This document shows, in pieces, positions 1 through 11,200 of a DNA stretch of 64,000 bases (positions are counted from its first letter, which is position 1; every line of letters begins with the position of its first letter). The notes under the pieces are model-generated. The model had not been told where the DNA came from, ran no database searches, and worked only from the letters and a program-made list of their open reading frames with translations. The stretch covers positions 248,001 to 312,000 of the forward strand of contig OZ017747.1 in assembly GCA_963969365.1 (NCBI GenBank). Direction: 5' to 3'. This DNA comes from Asterochloris sp. CNOR1 (lineage: Eukaryota; Chlorophyta; Trebouxiophyceae; Trebouxiales; Trebouxiaceae). The translations under genes were made by a program, and so were the position numbers.

Positions 1-637
1 CTGGCGACAGGGAGGCCCCTGAGAGTGTCCAGGCCCAGTCTGGGCTCAGCCCAGCTCAGCTGGACGGGCAGACCATGACGCACCACCTTGACTGCAGCTG
101 GCCCTCCCCACCTTGTGCAGGGCTCTGGCGAGAGGGAGGCCCCTGAGGGCGTCCAGGCCCAGCTTGGGCTCAGCCCAGCTCAGCTGAACGGGCAGACCAT
201 TAAGCACCACCTTGACTGCAGCTGGCCCGCTCCACTTTGACTGCAGGGCGCTGGCGACAGGGAGGCCCCTGAGGGCGTCCAGGCCCAGCTGGGGGAGCAG
301 TGCTCCCTGCGGGCGCAGGTAGCTCAGCTGCATGGGCAGCCTACTGCCATGCTGTCACTCACAGAGGTGTGTGGCCTGACATGGACCCTCCCCACCCTGA
401 CTGCAGGGCTCAGGCGACAGGGAGGCGCCTGAGGCCCAGCTGGGGGAGCTGCGCTCCCTGCGGGCACAGGTGGCAGAGCTGTCAGGCAGGAATGCCGAGC
501 TGGGGGATGACCTGGGCAGCGCTCTGGACATGGCCCAGAACGCGATGCAGGAGCGGGGGGCCCTGCATAAGCAGGTGGAGGTGCTGCAGGGGAGGCATGA
601 GGCGCTGCAGGCGCAGCGCGAGGAGAGCGGCAGCCAG
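1..637 (+). repeat. Tandem exon-intron unit, four diverged copies
   Basis: Copies begin at or before 1, then at 121, 247 and 407, giving steps of about 126, 126 and 160 bases. Each starts just after a CAG acceptor and encodes a variant of GSGDREAPEGVQAQLG. The copies at 247 and 407 keep open frames and donors. Those at 1 and 121 run into stops or lack a usable donor and look like dead copies. Confidence 0.85.
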
Positions 638-2245
638 GTGGGCCCCGCTGTGGTCAGGGCTGGTACTCTGCGCGGATCGGCGCCCACCGGGCAGGTTACG
701 TTTGTCAATGACAGTGCAGCATGAGGCCATGATTTACAGTCAGCCTGTGGGGCGTGGTCTGAGCTGTGGGAAATGCACATATAGAATGTGCAGCATACGG
801 GGAGCGGTCGCCAGGTGGGGGCTGCTCTGACTGGGCCTGGTGCTGTGTGAGGACTTGCGCTGGCCAGGCAGGTCAATGTACCAGTGACAGCACAGCAAGC
901 CATCAGCAGTGAAGCCTGTAGGGGAGCCTGGCCTGAGCTGTGGGGCATGCAGCCGTGATGTGCTGAGGCCACAGGATGGAGGGGCTGGCAGCCAGGTCAG
1001 AGACTGGGCTTGAGACCAGGGACTGGGTCGCTGCCAGCTGGAGCTGATCTTGTGCCCCATGGTGTCTCTGTGCGCCATCCGGTTGTGGCCCCTGTGTCCC
1101 CATGACATTGTGGCTGCGGCCTCAGGGGTTTGGTGCAGGTCTTTGGCTTGTCATCTGCAGGGTGTAAAGGTCCCAGGCCTGCATGCTCTTGACAGTGTGT
1201 AGTTGGCCCTGGCATCCGTGCAGGCCAACTCAACATCATCCGAACCCAACCCTGCCCTGACAAGTCTCTGAGGCATGTTGTTGACGTTGTGCAGGCCCTG
1301 CAGCTTGAACAGGAGATCGCACACCTGCAGCATGAGGCCCAGCAGCTGCGGGGCCACAATGAGGAGCTACAGGCACAGCTGCGCAGCCAGGGCCCTGACG
1401 ACAGGAGGGTTGCCGAGCTTGAAGGTGAGGATTTTGTTTCAGGCTCAGGCAATGCTGCAGTCTTGACACCGTTCAGGGACTTCAAGCAAGCGGTGTCTGT
1501 CCTCGTGTCTGCCTGCGTTTCACTGGAAGCACATTGAGAGCAGTGCCCCAGAACCCCCTGGACATTCAGCTATCCCTGCACATACCCAGTCAGCGACAGC
1601 AACGGTCAACGACACTGCATCACAAGGAACCCCTACGACCCCTGTCTGTGACTTTGCCCCTTAAGCGGACAGCAGGCCTCCCTGTTGCAGGCCTGGCCAA
1701 AGAGGTCCTCTCTGTGTTGCAGAAGCTGGTCCAGCTGGCGGACAGCACAGCAGCAGCCCTGTTCGTGGGGCTGCAGGGCCTGTTGCAGTATTCCCCAGCT
1801 TCTGCAGGCCTGCCACTGTGCTTGAAGTTTGTAGTGCTGGAAGCAGTCACCCCTGGCTGCAGGCCTGGCTGATGAGGCGCTCTCCGCGTTGGAGAAGCAA
1901 GCTCAGACCTGCATTGAGCAGGAACAGCACATCAATGAGCTGCATGCCAGACTAGCGGCCCAGCAGGCAGCCCCTCCCAGCAGCGATCTGCCCCCAGATG
2001 AGCAGGCGGTCTTCCAGAACCAGCTGGCAGAGCGGGATGCCGAGATCGAGCAGCTGCGGCGCACTGCAGACGAGAAGACGGTGGCCATGCAGGACATGTC
2101 GCGCATGCTGTCCCAGCTGGGGGAGCTGCACAAGCTGAAGGCCGAGGCTGTGCAGAGCCAGAAGCTTGTGGTGCAGCTTCAGAGGGAGCTCAGAGCTGCC
2201 CAAGCGCCACGGGGCACACCTGAGCTGCTCACCACACTCACATAA
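1..2245 (+). CDS. Coiled-coil protein, 3' part (5' end outside window)
   Basis: Spliced exons with matching phases: about 247-366 and 407-637 (both phase 0), 1295-1424 (ends phase 1) and the terminal exon 1863-2245. Each is bounded by CAG and GTG/GTGAGG-type sites. The peptide is almost wholly heptad-like. The exon at 407 contains motifs such as GELRSLRAQVAEL and HKQVEVLQGRHEAL. The last exon continues with INELHARLAAQQ, a short Pro/Ser break, then AERDAEIEQLRRTADEK and a Leu/Gln-rich end before TAA. This suggests a long structural or tethering coiled coil (golgin- or centrosome-like), but no family signature is visible and the N-terminus lies upstream, so no function is assigned. The gene converges on the R3H-ankyrin gene. 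Confidence 0.6.
1689..1907 (+). repeat. Duplicated exon start (acceptor plus about 45 bases), 174-base step
   Basis: The block after the CAG at 1688 (GLAKEVLSVLQK) is a copy of the start of the real terminal exon at 1863 (GLADEALSALEK). Both acceptors have the same phase. The upstream copy has no donor that restores the frame, so it is probably a decoy or alternative acceptor. Confidence 0.75.
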
Positions 2246-2664
2246 TCCTGCAATCACTGCAGCCAGCTGGCACCTCATCACATGACTCAGTAGAGCTGGC
2301 CCTGATGATTTTGTCTGCCTGGCATCCAGTTTCTTGCTCAGTGGCCCTCTTGTCATTTCTTTGCAACTTCCCTGGGTCTGGACTTTGTTCACCAGCTCTT
2401 CTCTCTTATAGCATCCTGGCAAGCCAGTGTCAGTGCTTGCCCATCAACACAAGGTACATAACGATTGCAGCCTCCATGAAAACCCCTTTGATGAAACCCA
2501 TCTTTGTGTTCCTTCTTTGCTCTCCTCTTGCTTTTGCGCTATTGCAGCATTGCAATGGTTTGAGCTCACCCCAAGCCAGGAGGTGCTTCCATTTGTGCTT
2601 CCCTTTTGGCTGCTGAGGCTGTTAAGAAACCCTTTGCTGTTCCTGAAGTTAGTGAAGTTGAAAT
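2246..2664. other. Convergent intergenic region
   Basis: Lies between the 3' ends of the coiled-coil gene (plus) and the R3H-ankyrin gene (minus). It is more AT-rich than its flanks and holds the presumed 3' UTRs. I see no coding exon. Confidence 0.5.
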
Positions 2665-4591
2665 CTAATGAGTGCCTCCACAGTCTGGTCGGCTCCAGGG
2701 GCACTTTGTGTGAGAGCACGTCAAGGGGCCTACCGGCAGCTGGACAAGCGAACTGCTTTATGGTCATTATTCTCTCACCGCGCTGTTGCAGTGCTGGCCG
2801 TGGCTTGACTCCAGCTGCTTCCAGCAGAGCTGCCATACTGGCATGCCTGTGCCGGTGGGCCACATCCAGTGCTGTGAGACGCTGCCCGCTCTGCTGCAGA
2901 GCAACACCTGGGCGCTGCAGCAGGCGCGCTGCGACAGCTGGCATGTCCTGCAGGGGGAGATGCACATGAGGTCTTTTCTCAGGGATTTTTCTTAGGGTGT
3001 GCCCCTCAGCTCAGCCTCATGCCCCAGCTGGGCCCAGCCTGCTGTCAAAGGCCTCACTGCTCCTGCTGTGGGCAGCACACGCCAGGTGCAGCAAAGCGTC
3101 AGCCACAGCAGCTGCCGGCCAGTGCCAGAGCAGCCTCACCTGTGCTGCTGCCTGGTGTATTGGAAAATCACCCTGCGCATCTTTGGTGGTCGCCAGACGA
3201 GGCTCTTCAGCCAGCAGGGCCAGAGCTTGGTCAGAGCTACGGGCGTGCAGTGCTTCAGTCAGCAGCTCCCGCAGCGACCTACAGCCAATGCCGGATGTGC
3301 TGAATGAAGACCCTCTCTCAAACACATAGCCACGGCAGAGCCCTGCAATTTCCCGCCACAGGCCTAGTGTGCACTCGACTGCTAAGCTGCATTTTTCACA
3401 AGCGCCCACCGCCAAATTGACGCGCTGAGAGCCTTACAGTGCAGCAAAGCCCTTGCACTGCTGAGGCAAGCCATCTGACGTGGCTGGGGCTCGCTTGCAA
3501 CTCACAGGCTGAGCTCCAGGGCTGCAGTGCTCACTTGCGGGTGACGATCTCTTGCACTTCTGGAGACAGGGTGCCTGACTGCAGCATGGTTTGCAGCTCC
3601 CCTTGACTGACATTCCACAGGGCTCCCCCCTCCTCCTGGCACCACTGCCAGACCTGTTTCACTCCCCTGTGAGAGGCTCGAGCAGAGGCCTGGGCGGGAA
3701 CAGCCTTGCTGCGCAAGGCCAGCCTCCTGTGGTCGACCATACCCTGCACAGGAATGCAGCAGGGGGTAGGATGAAATTATGGGGCTAAGCTGCTCGCTCA
3801 AACATACTTGTTGCTCAGATTCACCTGCAACTGTGTAGGCGCAGCCTGCTGTGTGGTGCAGAGCCTGCAGGGCTGGAGCCGCATGCTTGCTGCCTCTCAA
3901 CCAGCAGGTGCAGTGCAGTTGGCACCAGACATGCATATTCAATGTCTACTGGAAAGTGCCTGTGCTATGCAAGCTGCCTGATGGTACTGCCCACCTCTGA
4001 TTGAGAGGAGAGGCCGATGCGCTCAGCCTGTTTGTGCAGGCAGGCACGCTCCTGCTTGGTCAAGTCGGCTGGGAACACAAGGGAGGCCCTGCAAGCCACA
4101 TGTCCACATGTGGTTGAGTGCGCTGTGGACAAACATTTGTAGGGTTGAGGGACATTCAGCCAGCTCTTTGCGGGGCATTTGTGGACCAATAGGGCTTTGC
4201 TTGGCGAGGCTTTGGCAGTGTGAAGCAAGACTGATCTTGTCATGCTCTGGGCCACACCGGCATCACATCCCTCCCAGTTGGGGCCAGCTGCACCTACACT
4301 GCGTGAGCACTCTTGACCCAAATGTTTCAGCAGGCATCTGTCAGGTGGCTTCAGCAGAAGACTGCATGGCACAGCTGCCAGCAGACCGAGATGCAGCCAT
4401 GCAGAGGCAGGCGGCGACCTTCTGCAGGTCGCCGCAGCTGCTGCCAGAAGAGTCCTGGTCCAGCTGTGGCTGACATGAGAGACAGAGAAAGAAAGCTGAC
4501 CGGCTGGGGAACTCACTCTGCATGGGCAGCAGTGTCTTGTGACAGTGCCTCTGCAAACCACTCCACCAGGGCCTCCACCAGGTCTTCTCTA
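2665..4591 (-). CDS. R3H domain and ankyrin-repeat protein (5' end unresolved)
   Basis: Five minus-strand exons join in phase: 4517-4591, 3995-4088, 3535-3743, 3140-3278 and 2779-2947. A likely last exon is 2665-2729. The first two build an R3H nucleic-acid-binding module: REDLVEALVEWFAEAL, then VFPADLTKQERACLHKQAER and IGLSSQSE. This is the spacing seen in YTHDC2-type R3H domains (F..L...ER..H..a...GL.S.S). The 3140 and 2779 exons give ankyrin-like helices, with DAQGDFPIHQAAAQ followed by QRLTALDVAHRHRHASMAAL. The short last exon is Cys/His-rich (CSHTKCPWSRPDC). R3H plus ankyrin occurs in YTHDC2 together with a helicase, but no helicase is encoded here. It is likely a nuclear or cytosolic RNA-binding adaptor. 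The start codon was not found; the region upstream to about 4900 should hold it. Confidence 0.6.
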
Positions 4592-4599
4592 CTGCGCAG

Positions 4600-5235
4600 G
4601 GGTGCTGATATAATCCAGGCCTGCAGGCCCAGTGACATCGTCCTTTGGGAGGCTAGACCAGTGCCAGAAACAGCACAAAGTGGAGCGTGGCCTCTGCCTG
4701 CCGCTGCAGTTGTGACTGTCAATGAAATGCTGACAAGCTCTGGCAGCATTGCACCTGTGCTTCATCTGGGCACGCAGTATGCTCAAAGGGGCAATCCTTC
4801 AGCATGCTCTCAGGCCCGTGCAGCTCCACCTGCGATGCGGGCACAGCAGACAACGAATGATGCACTGTCCAACCAGTAGCTGCTTTGCTTCAGCATGTCT
4901 ATGCAACTGCAATCAAATGATCACCTCATGGTAACGGCCATACTCTGTAACTACTTTGCTCTCTGCCTGCCTTTTGTGTGGGGCCTGATAGGCTCTCATG
5001 TTAGAGAATTTGGTGAATCAGATTCTCGAAATCTGAGGTGGCGGTCAAATGGTACTCGAATGCCCCCCCAGATCGCCATAAGGTCTGGTTCAGGGATCCT
5101 GGTGGTGCCAAAGCCACTGCTGCAGCCAAGGGGGGTCAGCAATACTGGAGACCAGCTCCAAAATCAACCGAACATCTGTTGCACGTAGCCTGATAGACTG
5201 ATCTTGGCAGTCTTGACCTCTAAAGCTGCCAAACA
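4600..5235. promoter_or_regulatory. Divergent upstream region of the R3H and SWT1-like genes
   Basis: The two genes are transcribed away from this stretch. It should contain the missing first exon(s) of the R3H gene and both promoters. No TATA-like box could be chosen with confidence. Confidence 0.35.
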
Positions 5236-8200
5236 ATGCCGGCAGATTCGGAGGATGGGGATTTGTGCATCATCAGAATGCCTACCCCCCAGGTGAGCTG
5301 CGCCTCTGGCAATCAATGGCAAAGCCGGTGCTTGGCAATGCCACTTTCGAGGTTGGGCTCAAGGCCAACAGCCTCTGCCTGCTATAGAACATCTGCACAG
5401 CCAAGGCATCACAGTGATCAGATTTATCACGTCACTATGTGCAGCTGTTGCTGGCAGCTCACTGCCACCTGTGCCTGGCTGTGCAGGTGGAGAAGATGTT
5501 TGGCGTGCTGGGCAGCCTCTCAGAGGCCCATGTGGCAGGAGCCAGGGTAGTCCCTCAGGTGAGGAAGCTATGATGTCCATGTGCAGGCCGCCACCACTGG
5601 CGCCCAAGCGCCTGCCTCTGCAGGACTGCACCGCTGTCAGGCTTGTTCCTGCTGTAGTATTTTTGATGCACAACCTGCACAGGGAGTCTCCTGGCTGTCT
5701 AAATCGGCATGCGCGGAGTGTCATCAGATGCATGCCTTTCCAGCAATGCTGCATGGTCAGGATCCTGGGCCCAGCAGCAGAGGCGCCCCTGAGCTGTCTT
5801 GGCATGCACCGGCCCATGTGGGACCATCATCATGCCATGTGGGACTCCCCATGTGGGACCCATCACCAGCGATGATGCTCGCCCACACCCAATTCTCAGC
5901 CACCCTGGGCAAGTTTGTCTCTGACGGACTCTTGCACAGACAATGTCGTGATGCTCTCAACTCTGCCTGACAGCAGTGTGGAGCTTTGACCAGTGACCTC
6001 ACCTGCAAGCTCTGCCCTCCGTTTGCAGCATCATGACAATGCAGCCTCAGAGACACGTGTGGTGTGCATCAGAGGCAGCCTGGAGGCACAGATTGGGGCC
6101 ACTCTGGAGCTGTGTAGCATTGTGGTGGATGAGACCACGCTGACAGACACCACATCAGATTTCTGGGCCTACAAAGACCCTAAGGTGGGGTGCTGAAGGT
6201 GGCCAACATAGATAGGTACTGCATGCACTCCCCAACTGCACTGCGGGTTTCTTACCCACAATGTGCGGGTCTGCACAAAGCGCACTGCAGATGCAGTCCA
6301 CCTGCATGATGCTCTCTGCATAGCAGCATACAGTGGGCCTTGCAGCAAGCTTCAGCTACACTGCCATGGCCAAATCTCCGGAGCACTTGTTCTGCATGTA
6401 TGCTACGCAGCCCGTGAGGCTTGCACATCTTGCTTTGGGTGAGCCCTTGGTTGGTCCCATGGTATGCAAGAATCCAGAGGCCTCAGCAACTGACCCCTCA
6501 GCTGCTTTTCGTTTTTTGCGCATACAGGGGCGCTCTCAGGGCCCCTTCCCTCTGAGCAAGGTGCTGCAGTGGAGCGCGTTCCACCCCATCAAAGAGGTAC
6601 CCACCTCAGGCAACCCCCTGCCTTAATGGCCTGCTGACAAGACTTCACAGCGATGCTCTGCTCCAGCTGTGTGCACTACAGCCTGCACCGCTGCGCTCGA
6701 CAGATGCAGGGCAGTGCCCTGCGCCAGCTGGTTGCATAGCTCTGCTGCGTCAACACCACTGCCCCAAGAGTTCTGCACAGCACTGCTCTGACACAAGGGT
6801 ACCACTGCACATCACTGCAGCTTTGACAGCAGTCTCTGCTCCACCTTGGAGGGGCAGGTGCCTGGGCGGCCACTGCGATGCACCCATGCCTCTGCTGGTG
6901 GCTGGTTGAGTGTCCTGCTCTGATTGCGCATCCCGGTGTAAATCAGCTTGGTGCCTGCCTTGCAATCCTGGATCCAGCACTGTGCCCTGCAAGCTGGCGT
7001 CTGGTCAGTAGATCAAGAGCTTTGACGCTGGCCTCTACATGGCTGAAGGTGTGGCATGCCCCCAGTGGCTGGACGCTGCCCACGACCCTGATGCGCAGCC
7101 TGATTGAGGGTTCCCGTGCGGAAGACACCGACGCTCACATGGAGGACCTGTCAGATGAGGGCGTGGCAGCAGTGAATGAGGCCATCAGCACAGCGCGGCA
7201 GCAGGTGGGGCAAGCTGGCGGCGGTGACATGTGTCGTCAGCACGGCACGAAAGGAGCTCGAGGGAACAGTGCAGGGCATCCTGCTGTGCTTATCCTGGTT
7301 GCATGTGCTATCATAGGAGCCCACAAGCAAGCTTAAGGAACCCAACAGGGGCTGCCGTCCAACTCCAACCTGTTGCAGCACTGCATACCACCAGGTGAGG
7401 TGCAGCAGACGGAGTGTCAGCACAGCATGGCGTCATGTCAGAACTTACTTGCGTGTAGGCACAGCGGGGCAGCAATTGGGGAGAGCTGGTCTTGATTGCA
7501 TTTGGCATCAGCAGGGAATGAGAGCAGCTCTAGGGACGAATTAGCAGGTACAGCACAGGACATGGCTGTAGTTGCTTTCCCTGGTTGCATGTGTCGTCAG
7601 GGCAGCACAGCTCAAGGGATGGGAGCTGCAATTCCTAAGCACCTGGAGCCAGCACAGCGTTGCATTGGGCAAGGTGCCGCCCACACAGCCTATGACGGGA
7701 AGGACAGCATGGCAGAAGTCAGAACGTATCTGGCTTTGGGCACAGCAGGGCAGTAGGGGGGAAGGCTGCCTGCCTGTGTGGTATCCTGTCACTGCGTGGC
7801 ATGCTTGCTGGACCAAGATCCATAGCTGGACCAAGAGCTATGCAAGATGTCAAAAGCAGGATGTGCAGGCAGCAGCAGGTCTGCCTCTGCCTCTGTCAGT
7901 TACTGCACTGCACTGTCTGCTTGGTGACCCACACAACAGCATTCCTGCTGCAGGGGGATATGGTGTGCGACATGGAGATCGATGCAGCCGTCCCCACCTG
8001 GCTGCACGCTGAGGCGACCTGGCAGCGGCAGGAGCCTGCAGGTGCCTCTTGCCTCCAGTCAGCAATATCATACTTGCTTGCCAGTCTATCTGGGTTCAGC
8101 CCCACTCGGCATGACCTGCCAGCTTGAGCTGCACTGATGGTCTGGTCCAGGCAGCACTTGTGGCTCTCAAGGGGGCAGGGCCCACACCTCTGGAACTTGC

Positions 8201-11200
8201 CCCAGGCAGAAGCATCATGGCAGGCCTGAGTGAGGCTGGGGTGGTCCTGTCCAGGCGGCTGATGCTGCCAATGGCTGGGTTGCTGCATGCCCAACAGGTG
8301 TATGGGTCCCACAGCTTCAGATGGTTGTGTTCTTGTTGGTGACCCAGCAACAGAGCCATTTATAAAAAAACTGCTACGTGCGCCCCCGGACACAGAGAGG
8401 CTGCATCAAAGCCGAACCAACGCCTTGCCCTCACTGCCAAGAGCCCAGAACTTGTGTGCAGCCCTTCCCTCTCTTGACAGTTCCAAAGCTCAGGTCCTCC
8501 CCTGCACACTTCTGCTGTGCTGTCCCTGGCGGCAGCTGACTTTGTCAGGCGCCCCTGCCTGAGCTGACCAGGGCTGTTGAGCTCTGTGAGGCTGTGCCCC
8601 CACTTTGCACTGGCATGCAGCCCCTGCAGCAGATTCCATTTTGGCAGTCGCCTTGCAGGTCCTTAGTCCCAGGCATGAAGAGCAGTGCCCCCTGACTGAT
8701 TTACATGTTCTCATACCTGCCTGCAGGCCTCATACGCTTGTTTGTGGTGCTGGACACCAACGTCCTGCTGACCCGCTTCTGGCATGCCCAGAAGGTGCTG
8801 GAGGTGCTGGCAGCTGCCCCCCGCCTGCTGGTGGAGGTAGCATTTGTGGTTCCATGGGTGAGTCAGTGGCCTCGCTCGTTCCCTGGGTATTGTGGCATTT
8901 GGTGTTCCCTGGTGCTTGCCGCACGCACAGTGGCATGCACGTGGCATGTGTGGTTCCCTGGGTGAGTCAGTGGCCTTGATTGTTCCCTGGGCTCTGTGGT
9001 CTTCGATCTGCCATGGGTGTTGCACCCCGCACGCTGATGGAGGTGGCCTTGTCGCTCTGTGGGTGAGGAAGTCAACCCTGCAGGGACTTGACCTGGGGAT
9101 AAGTACAGGTGGAGGGAGACGCCGCAGTGCACTGGGTGAGCACAGCTGGCTGTCACTTGTGGCCGCTTGGTCAGCGGACTGTGCCTGCTGCTTCTGCCCA
9201 CGAAAGGGCTCCTGACCGTCTTTACGGCATTTGCCAGCCCGTACACATGAACCAAAAAGCCTGGGTGCCAGCACCTACATAACTGGCATGAGCAAGGCCA
9301 TGCAAACACATAGGCGGGCAGCTTGCGCATCACAAAAATGAAGTGAAGCTGGTGGATTCAGAATTTTGCCATTTGAGCACTCACCTTGCCTTGCTGCACT
9401 CCCCTGTCCTCTTTGACAGCACACCAAGGCACTGCACCACTGTCCTCTTTGACAGCACACCAAGGCACTGCACCAGCTGGTGAAACACTCAGCCTTGACC
9501 GCAGGTGGTGAGCTGTGAGCTGGACGGCCTCAAGCAGGGGCGGGCAGCCCGCAAGAAGCCAGACACAGTGGACGGTGAGCCACACTCCAGCTGGTGTGCC
9601 CATGCACCCTGGCAGAAAGCTACGATGGGGCATTGCGTGCCCCCCGTGTCCTGTCAAGCTTGCGCCTGCGCCAACCCCATGGTGGCAGGCTCAAGGCTGG
9701 CCATGTGACACACACCTGCCCCTGGCTGGACAAACCCACAGCTGTACACACCCAGTATTGAAAGACCCTGTGCAGAGCACATCATTGTTTCAAGCAGAAG
9801 GGGGAATCAGCATGGACATTGAGTCATCTTTGCATTTGCTGGATACACTCCAAAAATCAACCAGGAGAGCTGCAGCAGTCACGATGCACTACTTCTGCTG
9901 AAACAGGCACCCCTGCCAGTAGCGCACATACTCCACACAACTTGATGGCCGCACACAATTAGGCTGGCCTGTCTGCTGCATGCAGGGCATAGCAGGGAGC
10001 TGCGCTCGCTGGCTCGGCACGCCTGCCGCAAGCTGGCCTCCCTGGTCGGCCGCAGCGCAGCGTGGCTGGGGCAGTCTGTGGAGATGGCTCGCCAGGTCTG
10101 TGGTCCCTGTTGCCATTGTCCCACCAGCCAGTCCATGTGCCTCTCCCTGAGCGCCACCTGAACTGTTGGATGCCATTGAAGCAGATGCTGTGCTCTGCGG
10201 CAGGGTAAGCTTGAGGTCAAATGATGATGCGGTCACCCTTCGGGAAGCTCTGCAGCTGCAGGCTCACTTGTGCAAGCTTTGCGGTGCAGCAGGGCTGTTC
10301 CTGTAGTACACTGCTCCACTCTTACATGCACGCCCTTGCTCCAGCACCTGGTTCCAAACGCCGCCATGCCAGCTCGAGTTTCATTCAGCTGCAGCCGGCC
10401 GCACCGAACCTGGTACAAGTGCTGCAGCATTCGCTGCCCTTTATGTGGCAAAGCTGCAACCTCGGCTGCTCAGGCTGCACAGCAGTCCCTATGCAGGGCT
10501 GCTGATGTTTGTGGCAGGCACCCACACTCATTGCCTCCTGTACCGCCCCCCTCTGACATCTTCTGGTGATTAATGCAGGAGCTCAGCCTGCAGTCTGGCA
10601 ATGCTGCAGCAGAGCTTTGGTGACCTTGAACTGACCTGTCTTAAGCCTTGCAACAGGCCTCTTGCATATGGCAGGGCATCCACGCTGCTGTGCAGGCCGC
10701 AGAGCAATTTCCCCTGCCAGGCCGCCAGCAGGGCACAAATGATGAGCAGATCATGCAGTGCTGTCTGCACCTGCAGCAGCGGTTCAGTGGCCAGGTGAGT
10801 TGCTGTTTCCTGAAGCCAGTTGTCGCATGCCAAGCAGTGTGCTTGGCCCTGGATGTCTGCAAAGACCCTGCACTGTCTTCCTGCTGACGGTGGTGTCTGT
10901 CTGCTGAACAGCAATGCCATACATATGGTGTATGATCCCAACTGGCTGTATGAGGTGCAGGCTCAGTGTTGTTAGCTGCTGCCAACCCCAGCAGAAAACA
11001 GCTCTCTTCTGCATGCCTGCTGCAGCCGGATGTGAGCGGTGCCCTGCTTTCAGAGGACAGCAGCCTCTTCTGACATCACACCTCCTCGTCCCTGAAAGCT
11101 CTGTGCTCGTGCTGCAGCGAGGGCACAACTTACCTTCTGCGGATGTGATCCCGTTGCCTCTCAAAGCAAAAGGAGGCGCTGACCCCTCTTATGCATGGCT

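Noticed and set aside
4845-4893. Minus-strand ATG at 4893 as first exon of the R3H gene
   Set aside because: MLKQSSYWLDSASFV followed by a donor is plausible, but it leaves phase 1 while the next known exon needs phase 2; an extra exon would be required.
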